A stretch of DNA of 64,000 nt from Eleusine coracana subsp. coracana. Lineage: Eukaryota > Streptophyta > Magnoliopsida > Poales > Poaceae. The stretch covers positions 8,310,108 through 8,374,107 of the forward strand of contig CM064434.1 in NCBI GenBank assembly GCA_032690845.1. Reading direction: 5' to 3'. A program made the position numbers and the translations under genes. The notes below the pieces were generated by a model. The model had not been told where the DNA came from and searched no databases. It was given only the letters and a program-made list of their open reading frames with translations. Shown here piece after piece: positions 33,892-45,423 of this stretch (position 1 is its first letter; the number at the start of each line of letters is the position of its first letter).

Positions 33892-35845
33892 TGTAAGCTT
33901 CATGACCATTGGAGTATGTGACCCCAAAGGTATGAATGTTTTTGTGATTGAATACCAACATGAAATGTGCGCTAACACCTAAATCTAGTATTATGGATGT
34001 AGAAACAAACTTATTATCTTTGATCACGGTGATTGAAGTGGACTCGGTGGATTGCATGGAGATCTCGATGGAGAGTTGTGGCGATGGAGATGGATCAAGG
34101 CCAAGGACAACTAGGTCCTAGATTGTTGTGATCACTTGGCTAGTGTGTAGGCTTGAGTCCATAGGAATAATCGGACTATCAAGATGGTGCGAGTAATTCT
34201 CTTAGGTCTCACTAGTTTTAGGAGTGTTGGGATGCTCAGTGAAACTCCTGGAGACTAGAAGTGGCAGTGGAGAAGAATCGACCATGGTTTGGAAGCTACA
34301 ACAAAGTCAAGGGGACAAGGAGGAGTTTGAGCTTCAAGTCAGATCACCATAAGGTACAGCATGGCCATAGTAGGATACGGTGAAGGCCGTGAGGAGTTAT
34401 TCCGAGAAGGAGTCAGGGAGCACATGTCGCCGCTTGGTCTATAAGAGGTCACCATAATATACGGTGATCGGCTCAAGAGAGATGAACTCTCTGTAGAAGC
34501 AGGTATGTGTGTGTCGCTGTAGACTATGGAGGTTGAGTCATGGTAAGCTATGGCGAGTATCGGAAAAATGTACAGAGAGACTGTGAGTCTCTAAACAGGA
34601 GCACAGAAGGTCACCGTATGGAACGGTGAGGTCACCGTAGGTTACGGTGAGGCAGAAGCTACGACGACCAGAAAAATGGATGTCTTTGTTGAAGTGACGT
34701 AGGGTCACCGTAGGGTACAGTGACCTAGAGAGGAGAAGAAGATCATAACAAAGGATGTTTCTATTGTAGGTACGAGGCAATCAACATTAGTTATAGTGGA
34801 CCAAAGAGGAAACAATGCAAAGAGGCATAGAGTTTTAGATCTCACCGTAAGGAGGAGAAGAAGTAACCGTAAGCTACGGTGACCTAGCCATTCAACAGCT
34901 AGTGACCGGAGTTTGAATACTTTGTGGTCATTGTAAGTTACGATGATAGGTCACCGTAAGCTACAGTGAGTGATTCCTTAGTAGTTAGCTTTTTGGCAAT
35001 GACTAGTGGAGTTGTTGGAGCCTATAAATAGCTATTGCCTGGCTCATGGAGATCTCTCTTGGACATTTGGATTGCTAGAGGAATCAGTAGAGGCCCATGT
35101 GGAGAACGAAGAACACTTGTCCAAAGATTTGAGAGCTATTTTTGAGTGTCATAGAGTGTAACAAGAGCATCCCTTCATCTCTAGCCTAATGAGGTTGTAG
35201 AGAGTGATTCATGTTGTTACTTTTGGTCTATGGCAAGGCCTAGACTAGTTAGGTGTCAGTGATTGAGCCTATAATGATTGGTTTTCAAGGATGTCTTATC
35301 TTTGTATAAGGTGGGTGCTTGCCTTTGAAAGGAGTGTCAAGAAAAAAGCACCTGTGCTTTCAATAAGAGAGTGTAGCAAGTACTTAAGAGAGGCAAGTTT
35401 CTGCCTTGGTGGTAGCGGTTACGCGACCATGCTTCACTTGGAGTGATGCGGGCTTGTGTGCAACGACTCCACCATACCATTAAGTGGCGGGAGGGATCGG
35501 TACACTAGTGGGAGTAGAGATGGGGTTGCCATGGGTTTGCATGCTTGTTGATTGTCTTAGGAAAAAAAATCAATGAGCATTCCTTAAATGCTCTCTTTGC
35601 TTACCGACTTTAATTTCACACTTGTGTGTAAGTAGAGATAGGGCTGCCATGGGATTGCATGCTTGTTGATTGTCATGGCTCCTCTTGCATTGCATAATTC
35701 CAATAGAATTCTTAGGATCTAGTCTTAGTAGAACTACAGAGTACTTGACGTTAGGAGGTGGTGTCATTTTGTTAAGTTGAAGTTAGAGTTGAGTATCCAT
35801 CTCAGTCCAATTCACCCCCCCTCTTTGTATTCCTTGATCCTTACA
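33892..35845 (+). repeat. Copia LTR 1 (1954 bp), possibly solo
   Basis: It starts TGTAAGCTTCATGACCATTG and ends CTTGATCCTTACA, giving inverted termini of the TGTAAGGATCA type. The opening and end style match LTR 2 at 35962. No primer site follows it; instead 116 bp of GC-rich sequence separates it from LTR 2, so it looks like a solo LTR or the remnant of a separate insertion. I could not match a 5-bp target duplication (TCTGG versus CCTTG). It carries the TCACCGTA..TACGGTGA palindrome array. Confidence 0.65.
34342..34970. repeat. Palindrome array, consensus TCACCGTAAGSTACGGTGA
   Basis: Nine copies, at about 34342, 34363, 34447, 34609, 34630, 34702, 34862, 34926 and 34949. Most are near-perfect 21-23-bp inverted repeats. 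Three adjacent pairs are spaced 21, 21 and 23 bp start to start; the remaining copies are isolated. Confidence 0.85.
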
Positions 35846-35961
35846 CCTTGGCCACTGCCGCCGCCACCCAGGCCATGGCCACCACTATCACTGTGATGCT
35901 TGGTGGGGCGGTAGCCGGAAGATGTGGTGGTCCACCGCTTCTTCGCGCGGGGCTGCCTCGG

Positions 35962-37861
35962 TGTAAGGATCATGACCATTGAGGTCACCCCAAGGTATGT
36001 TATTTTGGTGATGAATGACAAACATGAAATGTGACTAATATCTACATGAGTGTTGTTCGTGTAGGAAACTTCTTCTACTCTATGTTGATTGTCGATGACG
36101 GCCTTGGTGAGACAATGACCGCAAGCATGGAGGCTTGTGGGCTTGATAGAGTCCAATGGTTGATGGAGATGGATCAAAGCTAAGGACAAGTTATAGAGCA
36201 AGTGTTTGGAACACTTATCTAGTTGTTAGGGCTTTGAGTCCATATGAAAAACCGGATTATCAAGGGGGTCTAGGTCATTTCTCTTAGGTCATGTCTAGTT
36301 GGTAATGTGCATGAATGCTCGGTGAAATCGCAGGCACTAGGTGACAATGGAGAAGCCAAGGAACTGTTCGGAGAAGCCAGGAAACAAAGTTAAGTGAAGA
36401 CAATAAGTTTCAGCATCTAGACATAGTGACCGGACAAAGGGGTCAATGGTGACCAGACTGTATGGTCACTAGGTGAAGTTGTCTAGGACTTACAATGAAG
36501 AAGCGAGGAAACTGTCAAGTCTGGAAGACCTAGGGACCGGACTGTACGGTCTAGTGACTGGACGGTCCGGTCAGTAGATCTGGGACTTGGGCAGTGAGGA
36601 AGCAGCACTGGAAATGTTTCTGGACTGGAGAGAGAAATGGACTAGACGGTCCGGTCAGCTGACTGTACGGTCTGGTTAGTAGGAGATCAGCAGGGGTAGA
36701 GCTGTTTGTGCCTAGAATTGCAGTGACCGGTCAGTTCGATCAGTAGGCCCAGAAAGCTAATTTCATGGAGCAACAACTAATTTGAGGTTGGAAGCCTATA
36801 TAACTTTGTTGCTGAGGTCTTGGAGAACTCTCTTGGCCAGTGGAATACTTGAGAGCATTTGGTAAGGTCCAACAGGATAAGAAGAGGGCACTAGGAGGAG
36901 ATATTGCATCTCTTGAGAGTGCTAGTGGAGCGTAACTTGAGCATCTTGCACATCTAAGGCTAGGGTGTCCTTGAGGGTGTGATCTAGATTGTTACTCTTG
37001 GTCTATGGTGAGACCTAGACCGGTTAGGTGTCGGTGATCGAGCCTATCATGATCGGTTGTGGACGCCGTCACATGTTTGTACATGGTTTGAGCCTGCCAG
37101 TGAAAGGTGCATCGCTAGTGAGCGCCCGTGTTGGCTCGGGGAGTCCGACAAGTTCTCGAGGGAGGTGATCTTGTGCCTTGGTGGTAGTGGTGACGCGCAC
37201 CGTGTATTCACTCCGGGAGTGATTGCGGGCTCGTGTGCGAGAACTCCACATTGGTGGCGAGAGGGACCGAGACTCCGACGGATGTGGACCAACGAGGAGT
37301 AGGGGAAGGCTCCATCCTTCCGAGACCTTGGGAAAAAAATCATGAGCTATCTCTTACTCTACTCCTTACTTTCATGCATTTCTTTATGTATTTACATACC
37401 GTGCTATTCTTGCTTGTGTGCTTTCCTTGTTCTAGTTGATTACCTTGTAGACTTGCATGAATAGGCTTCTTTACTTGCTAGTTGTGCTTAGCTTTCATTT
37501 GACCACTAGCATGTCTAGGAGTAGCGTTGGCTTGATTGCTCACCCTTGTATGTGTTGTACTACTCATGCTTCTTTGCTCTAGTTCTCTATCTTGTAGCTT
37601 TGCATGAGTAGGTTCTTTTGCTAGCTTGTTGTTTGCTTCCGCATTACTTTGATACTAGCTTGCATAGGAGTTGTATTGTCTTGTGTGATCCACTAGTTTG
37701 CTTAGGTTGTTGTTCCTTTCATAGGTCTATTATCTTGTTAGCGTGATCACCACTAGATTTGTTATAGGAGTTGATTGAGTGGTTGGTTTTGGAATTTGCA
37801 AATTTGGTACATAATGCGGGTTCCCGATTCACGCCCCCCTCTCAATCACTCGGTCCTTTCA
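35962..37861 (+). repeat. Copia LTR 2 (1900 bp), 5' LTR
   Basis: It starts TGTAAGGATCATGACCATTG and ends CACTCGGTCCTTTCA. A Met-tRNA primer site follows 2 bp later, which makes it the 5' LTR of the gag-pol at 37930-42340. The right LTR is outside the window because the element is cut at 42340. It contains its own palindrome array, different in sequence from that of LTR 1. Confidence 0.8.
36428..36748. repeat. Palindrome array, consensus GACYGKACGGTCCGGTC
   Basis: Pairs lie at 36428/36451 (23 bp apart), 36535/36556 (21 bp) and 36640/36661 (21 bp), plus a weaker copy near 36724. Each is a 17-bp inverted repeat such as GACTGGACGGTCCGGTC. Confidence 0.85.
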
Positions 37862-37863
37862 AG

Positions 37864-37875
37864 TGGTATCAGAGC
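37864..37875 (+). other. Primer-binding site, Met-tRNA type
   Basis: TGGTATCAGAGC, the standard plant copia primer site, two bases after the LTR end. Confidence 0.9.
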
Positions 37876-37929
37876 CAAGTGCTCATCATAGAGCTTAATC
37901 GCCTTGAGTAGTGACTCTATTGAGTTGGG

Positions 37930-40900
37930 ATGTCATCCCATTCGAGGTCGGGTCATGGCTTATGGAAGGATCGCTTGAAAATCTACCTAAATGTCATGAT
38001 CCCAGATGAGTTGATGGATACTCTTGTGGACTTCACCAACTCCTTCACCAATAATCATGTGTATGATGATTGTGTGGATATGCCTAGTACTAGTGAGTGC
38101 CTAGATTCTCCTAGGGATAATTTGATAGGTTGCTCTACTAGTGTGCTGAATGTGATGATTGATAATGATGTGTCTCTTGATCTTGCTTGCTCTTCTAGCA
38201 CGACTATTGTTGATGATGATTGTGAGTCCCTTGTTGATCATGCTAGTAGTTCTGTTGTTGAGGAGTTCTTTGCTTTTCATGCTAATGATAATGAGGACTT
38301 ACTTGACTCTCTTATTCGCTTGCGAGGAATTGTGGACAAAATTGCGGCAACTAGTTTTGAGCTTCCCAAGATTGTGATAGTCGAGAAGATCCTCTCCTTG
38401 CTCCCGAGTAGCAAGCTCTTCTACATCACTCTTGATCTACTCATGCTTTAGGACGTGATCGGGCTGCTCTTCAAGGATGAGGAGATCATCACAAGCGTGA
38501 TAGGGAAGAAGTCACACAAGGCAAACAATGAAGCATCTTCAAGCAAAGGGAACGAAGTAGCTTCGAGCTCAAACTTCTTTGATCACTCCACGAGATTGCC
38601 TTGCGACAGCTTCTACAACCCCCTCAGATCAAGACCTTCACCAAGCTCATCATCAAGCTCTTCATCAAGCTCTACCTTAAGTGCCATTCCAAGTTCTACT
38701 CCAAGCACTTCGGGTGGACTACGCATTGGTGTAGGGGGAGTGCCAACAACATTTGTTACCCGATCATTTGAGATGATTGATCTCACCTCTACGACATCGG
38801 TGCCTCCATCTCCACCAACACAAGATCGACTCTAGCATATGCATCGAGCTTGACAACAGGAGTTCTTCTTTGAATTTGATGAAATTGTGAAAAATTCGAA
38901 TGATGATATTTGTGAGACTTTCTTGAGGATTTATAATCTTGTGTATAGGATAAACTCTTTCAAAGGTCTTCGGAAGATAGCACCAATTGAAGTGATTGAC
39001 AAGCTCCTCCAACTAATCACAACTCCTGAGAGGGGCTTCTTACTTGAGAAGGTAGTCGACAGAAGGCATGAGCTCTTAATTGAGAGGGCAATAGAGATGA
39101 TACTCGTGCTCCACTCAAAAGTGGGACATGTGCTTGAGTATGTCACCGGCCTCTATGATCCACCCCATTACTACATCAAGCTTGACAATGTGCACATGGG
39201 GGATGATCATGGACATTGGAGGTATCGTGCTCCTCACTATCCCACCAAGAGGAGATTATTGGAAGGGATTGCAAGAATCCCTATCTATGAGGATGTTCTT
39301 ATCATTTGACGTGATGAGGTTAGTGCTAGTCAATTGAGTAATGCTTTGGATACTAACCCTTCTTCCCTTAGTACTTGTCTTATGGCTACTACCAGGGTCA
39401 ACTAGAAGAGTTGAGGTACTCATTGGATTCTTGATAGTGGATGCACTCAACACATGACTGAAAAGCCAACCATGTTCACCACCATTTATGAAGACGAAGA
39501 TAGTGAGAAGGTGACTTTTGGGGATAACTCAAAGGGGAGAGTTAGAGGATCAGGCAAGGTGGCCATTACTGAGGATCTTCATTTCTCCAAGGTCTTTCTT
39601 ATGGAAATCCTCAACTTCAACCTCGTGTGTACCGGCCAGCTTTGTGACATGGGTTTCAAGTGTACATTTGATGAGGATGGTGCAATGATTGATAATACAT
39701 AGAAGGGATTAGTATTTCATGGAGTGAGGCATGGAAACTTATATGTCACAGGCTTCAAGTCAAGCAATATGCCACCAAGCACTTGCCTCTTCACTAAGGC
39801 AACAAAAGGGTGGTTCTGGCCTAGAAGACTGGCACATGTTGGAATGAATCAACTCAAAAAAGTGGTCAAGAGGAATCTAGTTGAAGGAATCAAGGATGTC
39901 ACCTTTGAGAAGGACAGATTGTGTAGTTCTTGTCAGGCTAGGAAGCAAGTTGCATCTTCACATCCCACCAAGTCATTCATGTCTACTTCTCATCCTCTAG
40001 AGTTCTTGCACATGGACTTGTTTGGGCCAACACATTACAAGAGTATGGGAGGAAACTTATATTGCTCGGTGATTGCGGATGACTTCACGAGATACACTTG
40101 GACCTTCTTTCTTGTGTACAAGTCTCAAGCAAGTGATATCTTCAAAAAGTTTGCAAGATGAGCAAAGAATGAATTCAAGGCTAGCATTATGAAGATAAGG
40201 AGTAACAATGGGACTGAGTTCAAGAACACAATTATGGAGGAGTACTGTGACAAGAAAGGGATCAAGCATGAATTTTCCACTACATATACTCCCGAGTAGA
40301 ATGGAGTAGTGGAGAGGAAGAACAAAATACTCATCACTCTTGCTCATGCCATGTTGGATGAGTATGGAACTCATGAGAGGTTTTGGGCTGAGGCAATCAA
40401 CATAGCTTGCTATACCTCCAACCGTGTCTATCTTCATTGGTTGTTGAAGAAGACACCATATGAGCTATTGGTGGGACGAAAACCCAATGTTTCCGATTTT
40501 TGAGTCTTTGGCTGCAAGTGCTACATTCTCAAGAAGAGGAGGAAGCCAGGGAAGTTTGAGAGAAGAACTGATGAAGGCATTCTTGTTGGGTATTCAAGGA
40601 CTTCTAAAGCATATTGAGTCTACAACTCAGCCACAGGATGTGTGGAAGAATCTTATGATGTGCAATTTGATGAGTCAAATGGTTCTCAGAAGGGAGATAA
40701 ATTTCATGAAGTGAACATTGGAGATGAGCCTATAAAGGAAGCCCGTGGGCGAGACTTTACCCCACGAGGCCAATGATGGAAACATTGATGACCCCTCAAC
40801 TCCACCACCTCAACTAACCTCTTCTTCCGAGGTGCAAGAACCAAACCAAGATACCATTACCTCTCCCACTAGCTCCTCCAAGATTCATTGAGAGTGCATC

Positions 40901-42340
40901 CACCTACTCGTGAGGGAACTCAAGAGAGAAGTGAGTCCCAATCCTCTCCATATACCTCACATCAAGTCACCTCTCCAAGCTCCTCATAAAACAACCCCAT
41001 ATCTTCACCAAGCTCTAGCTCCAAAACAACAAAGCATATGAGTGACTCTCCCACCTCACTAAAAATTCAAGATACTCATATCTCAAAAGTGCGAGAAATC
41101 CATGATGCACAAGATACTTCACCTAGAGCTCCTCCCACTCAAGAAAAACACCATCCTAGACCCAAGGCCATCAACAAGGATCATTCACGTGACTTGATCA
41201 TTGGGAGTCCTTCTTAAGGAGTAAATACAAGGAGAAATCAATATAAGCCCAACTATGTGAGTGAAGAAAATGATGATGAGGTAAATGTTACAATTGAGAA
41301 CTTCTCTTTCATCTCTATGATTGAGCCCACTACAATTGATGAAGCTATGGATGATCACAAATGGGTTATAGCCATGCAAGAAGAGTTGAACAACTTCAAA
41401 AGGTGCAAAGTATGGAAATTAGTTGAGAGGCCCAAGAATCATAATGTGGTTGGCACCAAGTGGGTCTTCAAGAACAAGCAAGATGAGAAAAGAGCAATTG
41501 TGAAGAACAAGGCTGGCCTACTGGCTAAGGGATATTCTTAAGTGGCGGGGATTGACTTTGAAGAAATCTTTGCTCCCGTGGCCCTTCTTGAAGCTATTTA
41601 AATCTTACTTGCCTATGCATCACACAATGGCTTCAAGCTCTTTCAAATGGATGTCAAAAGTGCCTTCTTGAATGGAGAGATCAATAAGAAAGTCTATGTG
41701 GAACAATCTCCGGGGTTTGAGGACCCAAAACATCCAAGACATGTGTACAAGTTGAAGAAAGCTCTCTATGGCCTCAAGCAAGCACCAAGGGCATGGTATG
41801 AACACTTGAGGAACTTCCTTCTCAGGAATGGTTGCAAGATTGGAAGCATTGACAGCTGATTGTTCACAAGACATGTTGGGAAGGATCTCTTGGTGTGCCA
41901 AATCTATGTGGATGATATCATCTATGGGTCAACCAATGAGAAGTTCAATGAAGAGTTTCAAGAAATGATGGCAAGGGAATTTCAAATGTCAATGATTGGA
42001 GAGTTGCATGTGTTCCTTGGTTTTCAAGTCAAATAATTGAGATAAGGGAACTTCATCTATCAAGAGAAGTATACCAATGATCTTCTCAAGAGATTCAACA
42101 TGGAAAATTGCAAGCCTTTGCACACTCCTATGGCGACAAGCAAATCCTTGGATAATGATGCTAAGGGCAAACCGGTAAACCCCAAACTCTATAGATCAAT
42201 GATTGGTTCCTTGCCCTATCTCACCTCCTCTAGACAGGACATCATGTTTAGTGTGTGCTTGTGTGCACGCTATCAAGCAAATCCAAAGGAATTTCACTTG
42301 AAGGTTGTGAAGAGGATTCTTAGATACCTCAAGTACACAC
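37930..42340 (+). pseudogene. SIRE/Maximus-like copia gag-pol, degenerate and 3'-truncated
   Basis: ATG 37930 opens a 173-codon gag N-terminal piece (MSSHSRSGHGLWKDRLKIYL) rich in aspartate and serine. A serine-rich segment follows (38455-38835). Protease is ILDSGCTQHMT (about 39430), then the integrase zinc domain (about 39830-39945). The integrase core has MDLFGPTHYKS, SNNGTEF with N for the catalytic D, and NGVVERKNK. RT has MDVKSAFLNGEI, YGLKQAPRAWYEHLRN and intact YVDDIIYGS (about 41910). The frame fades at RYLKYT, just before RNase H, where an Athila-like LTR starts at 42341. Stops are numerous (for example 40159, 40299, 40501, 41221, 41857). Lineage is inferred from LTR size and pol style. 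Confidence 0.8.
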
Positions 42341-43603
42341 TATTGGTCATAACTACGCATCCAGTTATATACCGCAAGAGGACGGTGTATGATTGTATCA
42401 CTTTTTCCCTTGAATTGAGTATTCCAAGATTTATCGAATCCACTAGCACCTTAGTGATAATTAAACAAAGTTAATAGTATAAGATCTAATCAAAGCTACT
42501 ATCGAATTCAGGTTACATGAGGAGAGACTGGCCAGCGCAAAGGTGCGCCAGATAGCAAATCTGTCGTTGTGCCAATCGGTGCAGGTGTTGAGCCGATCGG
42601 CACACTGGTAGATCTATGCCAAAGTGCGCCAGATACCTTGTAAGCCTAAGCTGTTAAGTGAGTATCTAAGTATCTACTAGTGAGATCGTAACCAGAAAGT
42701 CTAATTGTATAGCATCATAATGGATAATTACATGGATCAGTGAAAACCTATAATGAGTAAGACCACCCTGCTTTCCGAGCGGCACCCGATTTATCGCTGT
42801 CAAGAGGAAACCCTTAATCACGCGAGTATCTTACCCTACTCAACTATCCAATAGTGCTACGCCGGCTTAGTGATGTCACCGCTAAACCACACTACTAGCA
42901 TCATGAAGCAACCATAATCAATACAATATCCGAATACTATCCTAATCACCACGATCAAGATAATATCTACTTACTTAGCCTAAAAATAAGCAATTGGAAT
43001 AAGCACATGCATGATTATAGAATCAAGATAGACAAATCACCAAAACCATCATCAACATATTCAATCATCCTTGAGATACATAGAGTAAGATTCATCCCCG
43101 TCAAGATGACCTACCTTGACGGATCAACTCTTAACACCAATGGTTCTTGAAACTCAACTAGAGATCTATTCTAATGGGGCAAGCCCCGGATGCTCTAACT
43201 CACAGATCTATTGTCCCTCTGTCGCCTCTGTCCCCTCCTCTGCCAAGTCCAGGGTTTATAAGTATTTATAGAGGTTCTACTCGTGGAGGACTCAATTTCT
43301 AGCAAATAAAGTGGTTGCGCCGATCGGCACAGGATTGCGCCGATCGGTGCAAGCCGTGTCTTCTTGAGTTTCTCTTCAGAGTCGATTCTTCTGCCTTCCA
43401 CAACTGCCATGTGGGTCTTTCCCTTCGAGATAAAGTCTTGTACTGCATGTCGAGATCTTAAAGTTCCAAAATCTTCTAGGTAAATATCTTCAAGTGTCTT
43501 GCACAGATAAACTTCCATAAACATGTGGAATGGGCCTCGATCACTTCTGTGAGCCAAAACACCCTTGCGCCGACCGGCTCATGGAATGCGCCGATCGACG
43601 CAC
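42341..43603 (-). repeat. 3' LTR of outer element, first part
   Basis: Begins TATTGGTCATAACTACGCAT and aligns to 60089 and 14441. It holds three pairs of the GCCGATCGGC palindrome (42568/42589, 43316/43336, 43566/43587). The inner element inserted immediately after the last palindrome. The remainder is 52858-53070. Confidence 0.8.
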
Positions 43604-45223
43604 TGTTGACGGTCCTTAAGTGCTAAATCCGACCATCAAATCCTTGCATAAACAACATAAAAGGAATAAACAAAATAGTGATAGCAATTTATTAATAACC
43701 ATTTCCATGAGTTTTGGTGAGACATGTGTTTGTAGGTATAAAAGAGCCAGAATATGCAAAAACATGAAGAAACGCCCCATCGGCCGATACTGCCGTAAAA
43801 CAGCCGGCCGACAGGGTCGTATGAGGCTGAAATCAGGGCCCGGCAGGGTCGTGATGGCTGAAATCAGAACTCAGCCGACAGGGTCATATCAGGCTGAAAT
43901 CAGCCACCCGACGGGTTAAAACAGAGTCTCATCAGGCTGAACCATCTGACCCAGCCGACCCTAAAAAACACTCCACCATGAGGCCGTTTTCCATCCCCGG
44001 ACTAAGGAGGGTAAAAAGTGGAGAAGTAAAGGAGGCACCCACGTGACACAACTTGGGCAAGTGAGGACATGAGCCGGAGGGGGTCGGCACCAAAAATGGG
44101 CCGCCGCCCGATCTGCCAGGCCGCCCGGCCTGGGAACTTCCTCCCGAGGTGTCCAGCCCACTCGGCCCATCATGCCAACTGACGCCAAGTGGATAAGGCG
44201 GTTGAAATCCGACTCAACAACCGTTATCCAGACAAGATCTGAGACGTCCAAAGGAAGTCGGTCGGAAACCGACCTCATCCAACGGCCGCCCGGCCTGGGT
44301 TGCCGCCCGGCGCGGCATGCCGCCTGGCATGCCCGGCTGCTCAGCGTGGCCCGCCACCCGGCAGGGGAACTTTTGCCTACCGACCCTCCTTTACCTACAA
44401 ATAGCCGCCAGCACTTCGCCACCTATAAAGAGAGGGGGAATTCGGTAGATAAGAACAACACAAGAAGAAGATATTAGAGCTCCACTCAAAAGGCTTTAGC
44501 ACTGCCAAAGTGCTTAGAAAATAGGGAGAAAATGAGGGAGAGTTAGGAGGAGGTCCGGACTTGTCGGCGCCTTCTCCACACTTGTACCTCAGTGGATGCT
44601 TTTCTTTCTTAGTAAGTATTCGTGATCTTCCATTGGTATTTAAGTTTCCTTTTTAAGTAACTTCTTTCCTTAATTGCTTACGGGATCATCATTCTATTTA
44701 GTTAGAGTATCATAGTCTTCTATAAGTGTGATGTCGAGACTTTGATAGTAATTAATAGCGTAGACGTGGTGTCTATGCTAGAGGTTACCTTTGTTTGCCG
44801 CGTGCCCCATGATTTGTAGAGGTAGTCGGTAGGTGGTGACAGCCCTATCCGGCCTTAGTAATCCTCCACGTTCAGGTACGTCTAGAGCTGTTGGCTGGAG
44901 TCGCCTGTGGATGCAGGGGTAAGCCGGTGTCCGAAGTAAGTAGGTTTAGACTAAACCTATCTTATTATAGGATCCTTGACCATAGGAATCCTCTCTACCC
45001 TCTGCCTAACTTATTCTTGTTGTCCTTGGACGAATTAAGATAGAAGATTAGACACACACGTTCCCTCTGAATTCGATACCGTGGAATACTCTTAGGTGAA
45101 GTGCTATAGTGGTATCTGTGCGCTTGCGGATTTATCTGTGATCATAAGAAATACCAACAAGAATTTCTGGCACCGTTGCCGGGGATAGTAATATTTCTGG
45201 TGCGACGTTAAGAAGTGTCAACA
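43604..45223 (+). repeat. 5' LTR of inner element (1620 bp)
   Basis: TGTTGACGGTCC to AAGTGTCAACA. It includes a four-unit tandem repeat (43808-43950), a GC-rich block with repeated GCCGCCCGGCCTGGG words (about 44090-44340), an inverted repeat GTCGGTCGGAAACCGACC (44257-44274), and a second primer-site copy at 45168-45185. Confidence 0.92.
43808..43950. repeat. 32-35-bp tandem repeat in LTR
   Basis: Units starting CCGACAGGGTC or CCGGCAGGGTC begin at 43808, 43840, 43875 and 43908, each followed by GGCTGAAATCAG or a variant. The 3' LTR has the same array from 51456. Confidence 0.85.
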
Positions 45224-45231
45224 AGCATTTC

Positions 45232-45249
45232 TGGCACCGTTACTGGGGA
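45232..45249 (+). other. Asp-tRNA primer-binding site
   Basis: TGGCACCGTTACTGGGGA resembles the complement of the plant Asp-tRNA 3' end (TGGCGCCGTTGCCGGGGA) with three mismatches, 8 bp after the LTR end. Asp priming is typical of the Athila lineage. A better-matching copy (one mismatch) lies inside the LTR at 45168. Confidence 0.8.
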
Positions 45250-45423
45250 ACGGTTGTTGTATTATCTTCGAACTTTATTCGTCCTCGTATCTTTTCCTTT
45301 TTCCTTTGTTTTTACTTGTTTCTTTTTTTTTCACTACGGGCGAAGGGCGAGTACCTTGAGCCACTGCCGTCTGCGGACCCAATTCGCACATCCGGCTATG
45401 AACTTTGCCTTGGTTTTATAGCC

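Noticed and set aside
35846..35961. LTR 1 and LTR 2 as the two LTRs of one element with a 116-bp interior
   Set aside because: A Met-tRNA primer site and gag-pol follow LTR 2, the arrays differ in sequence, and the short GC-rich spacer has no primer site or purine tract.
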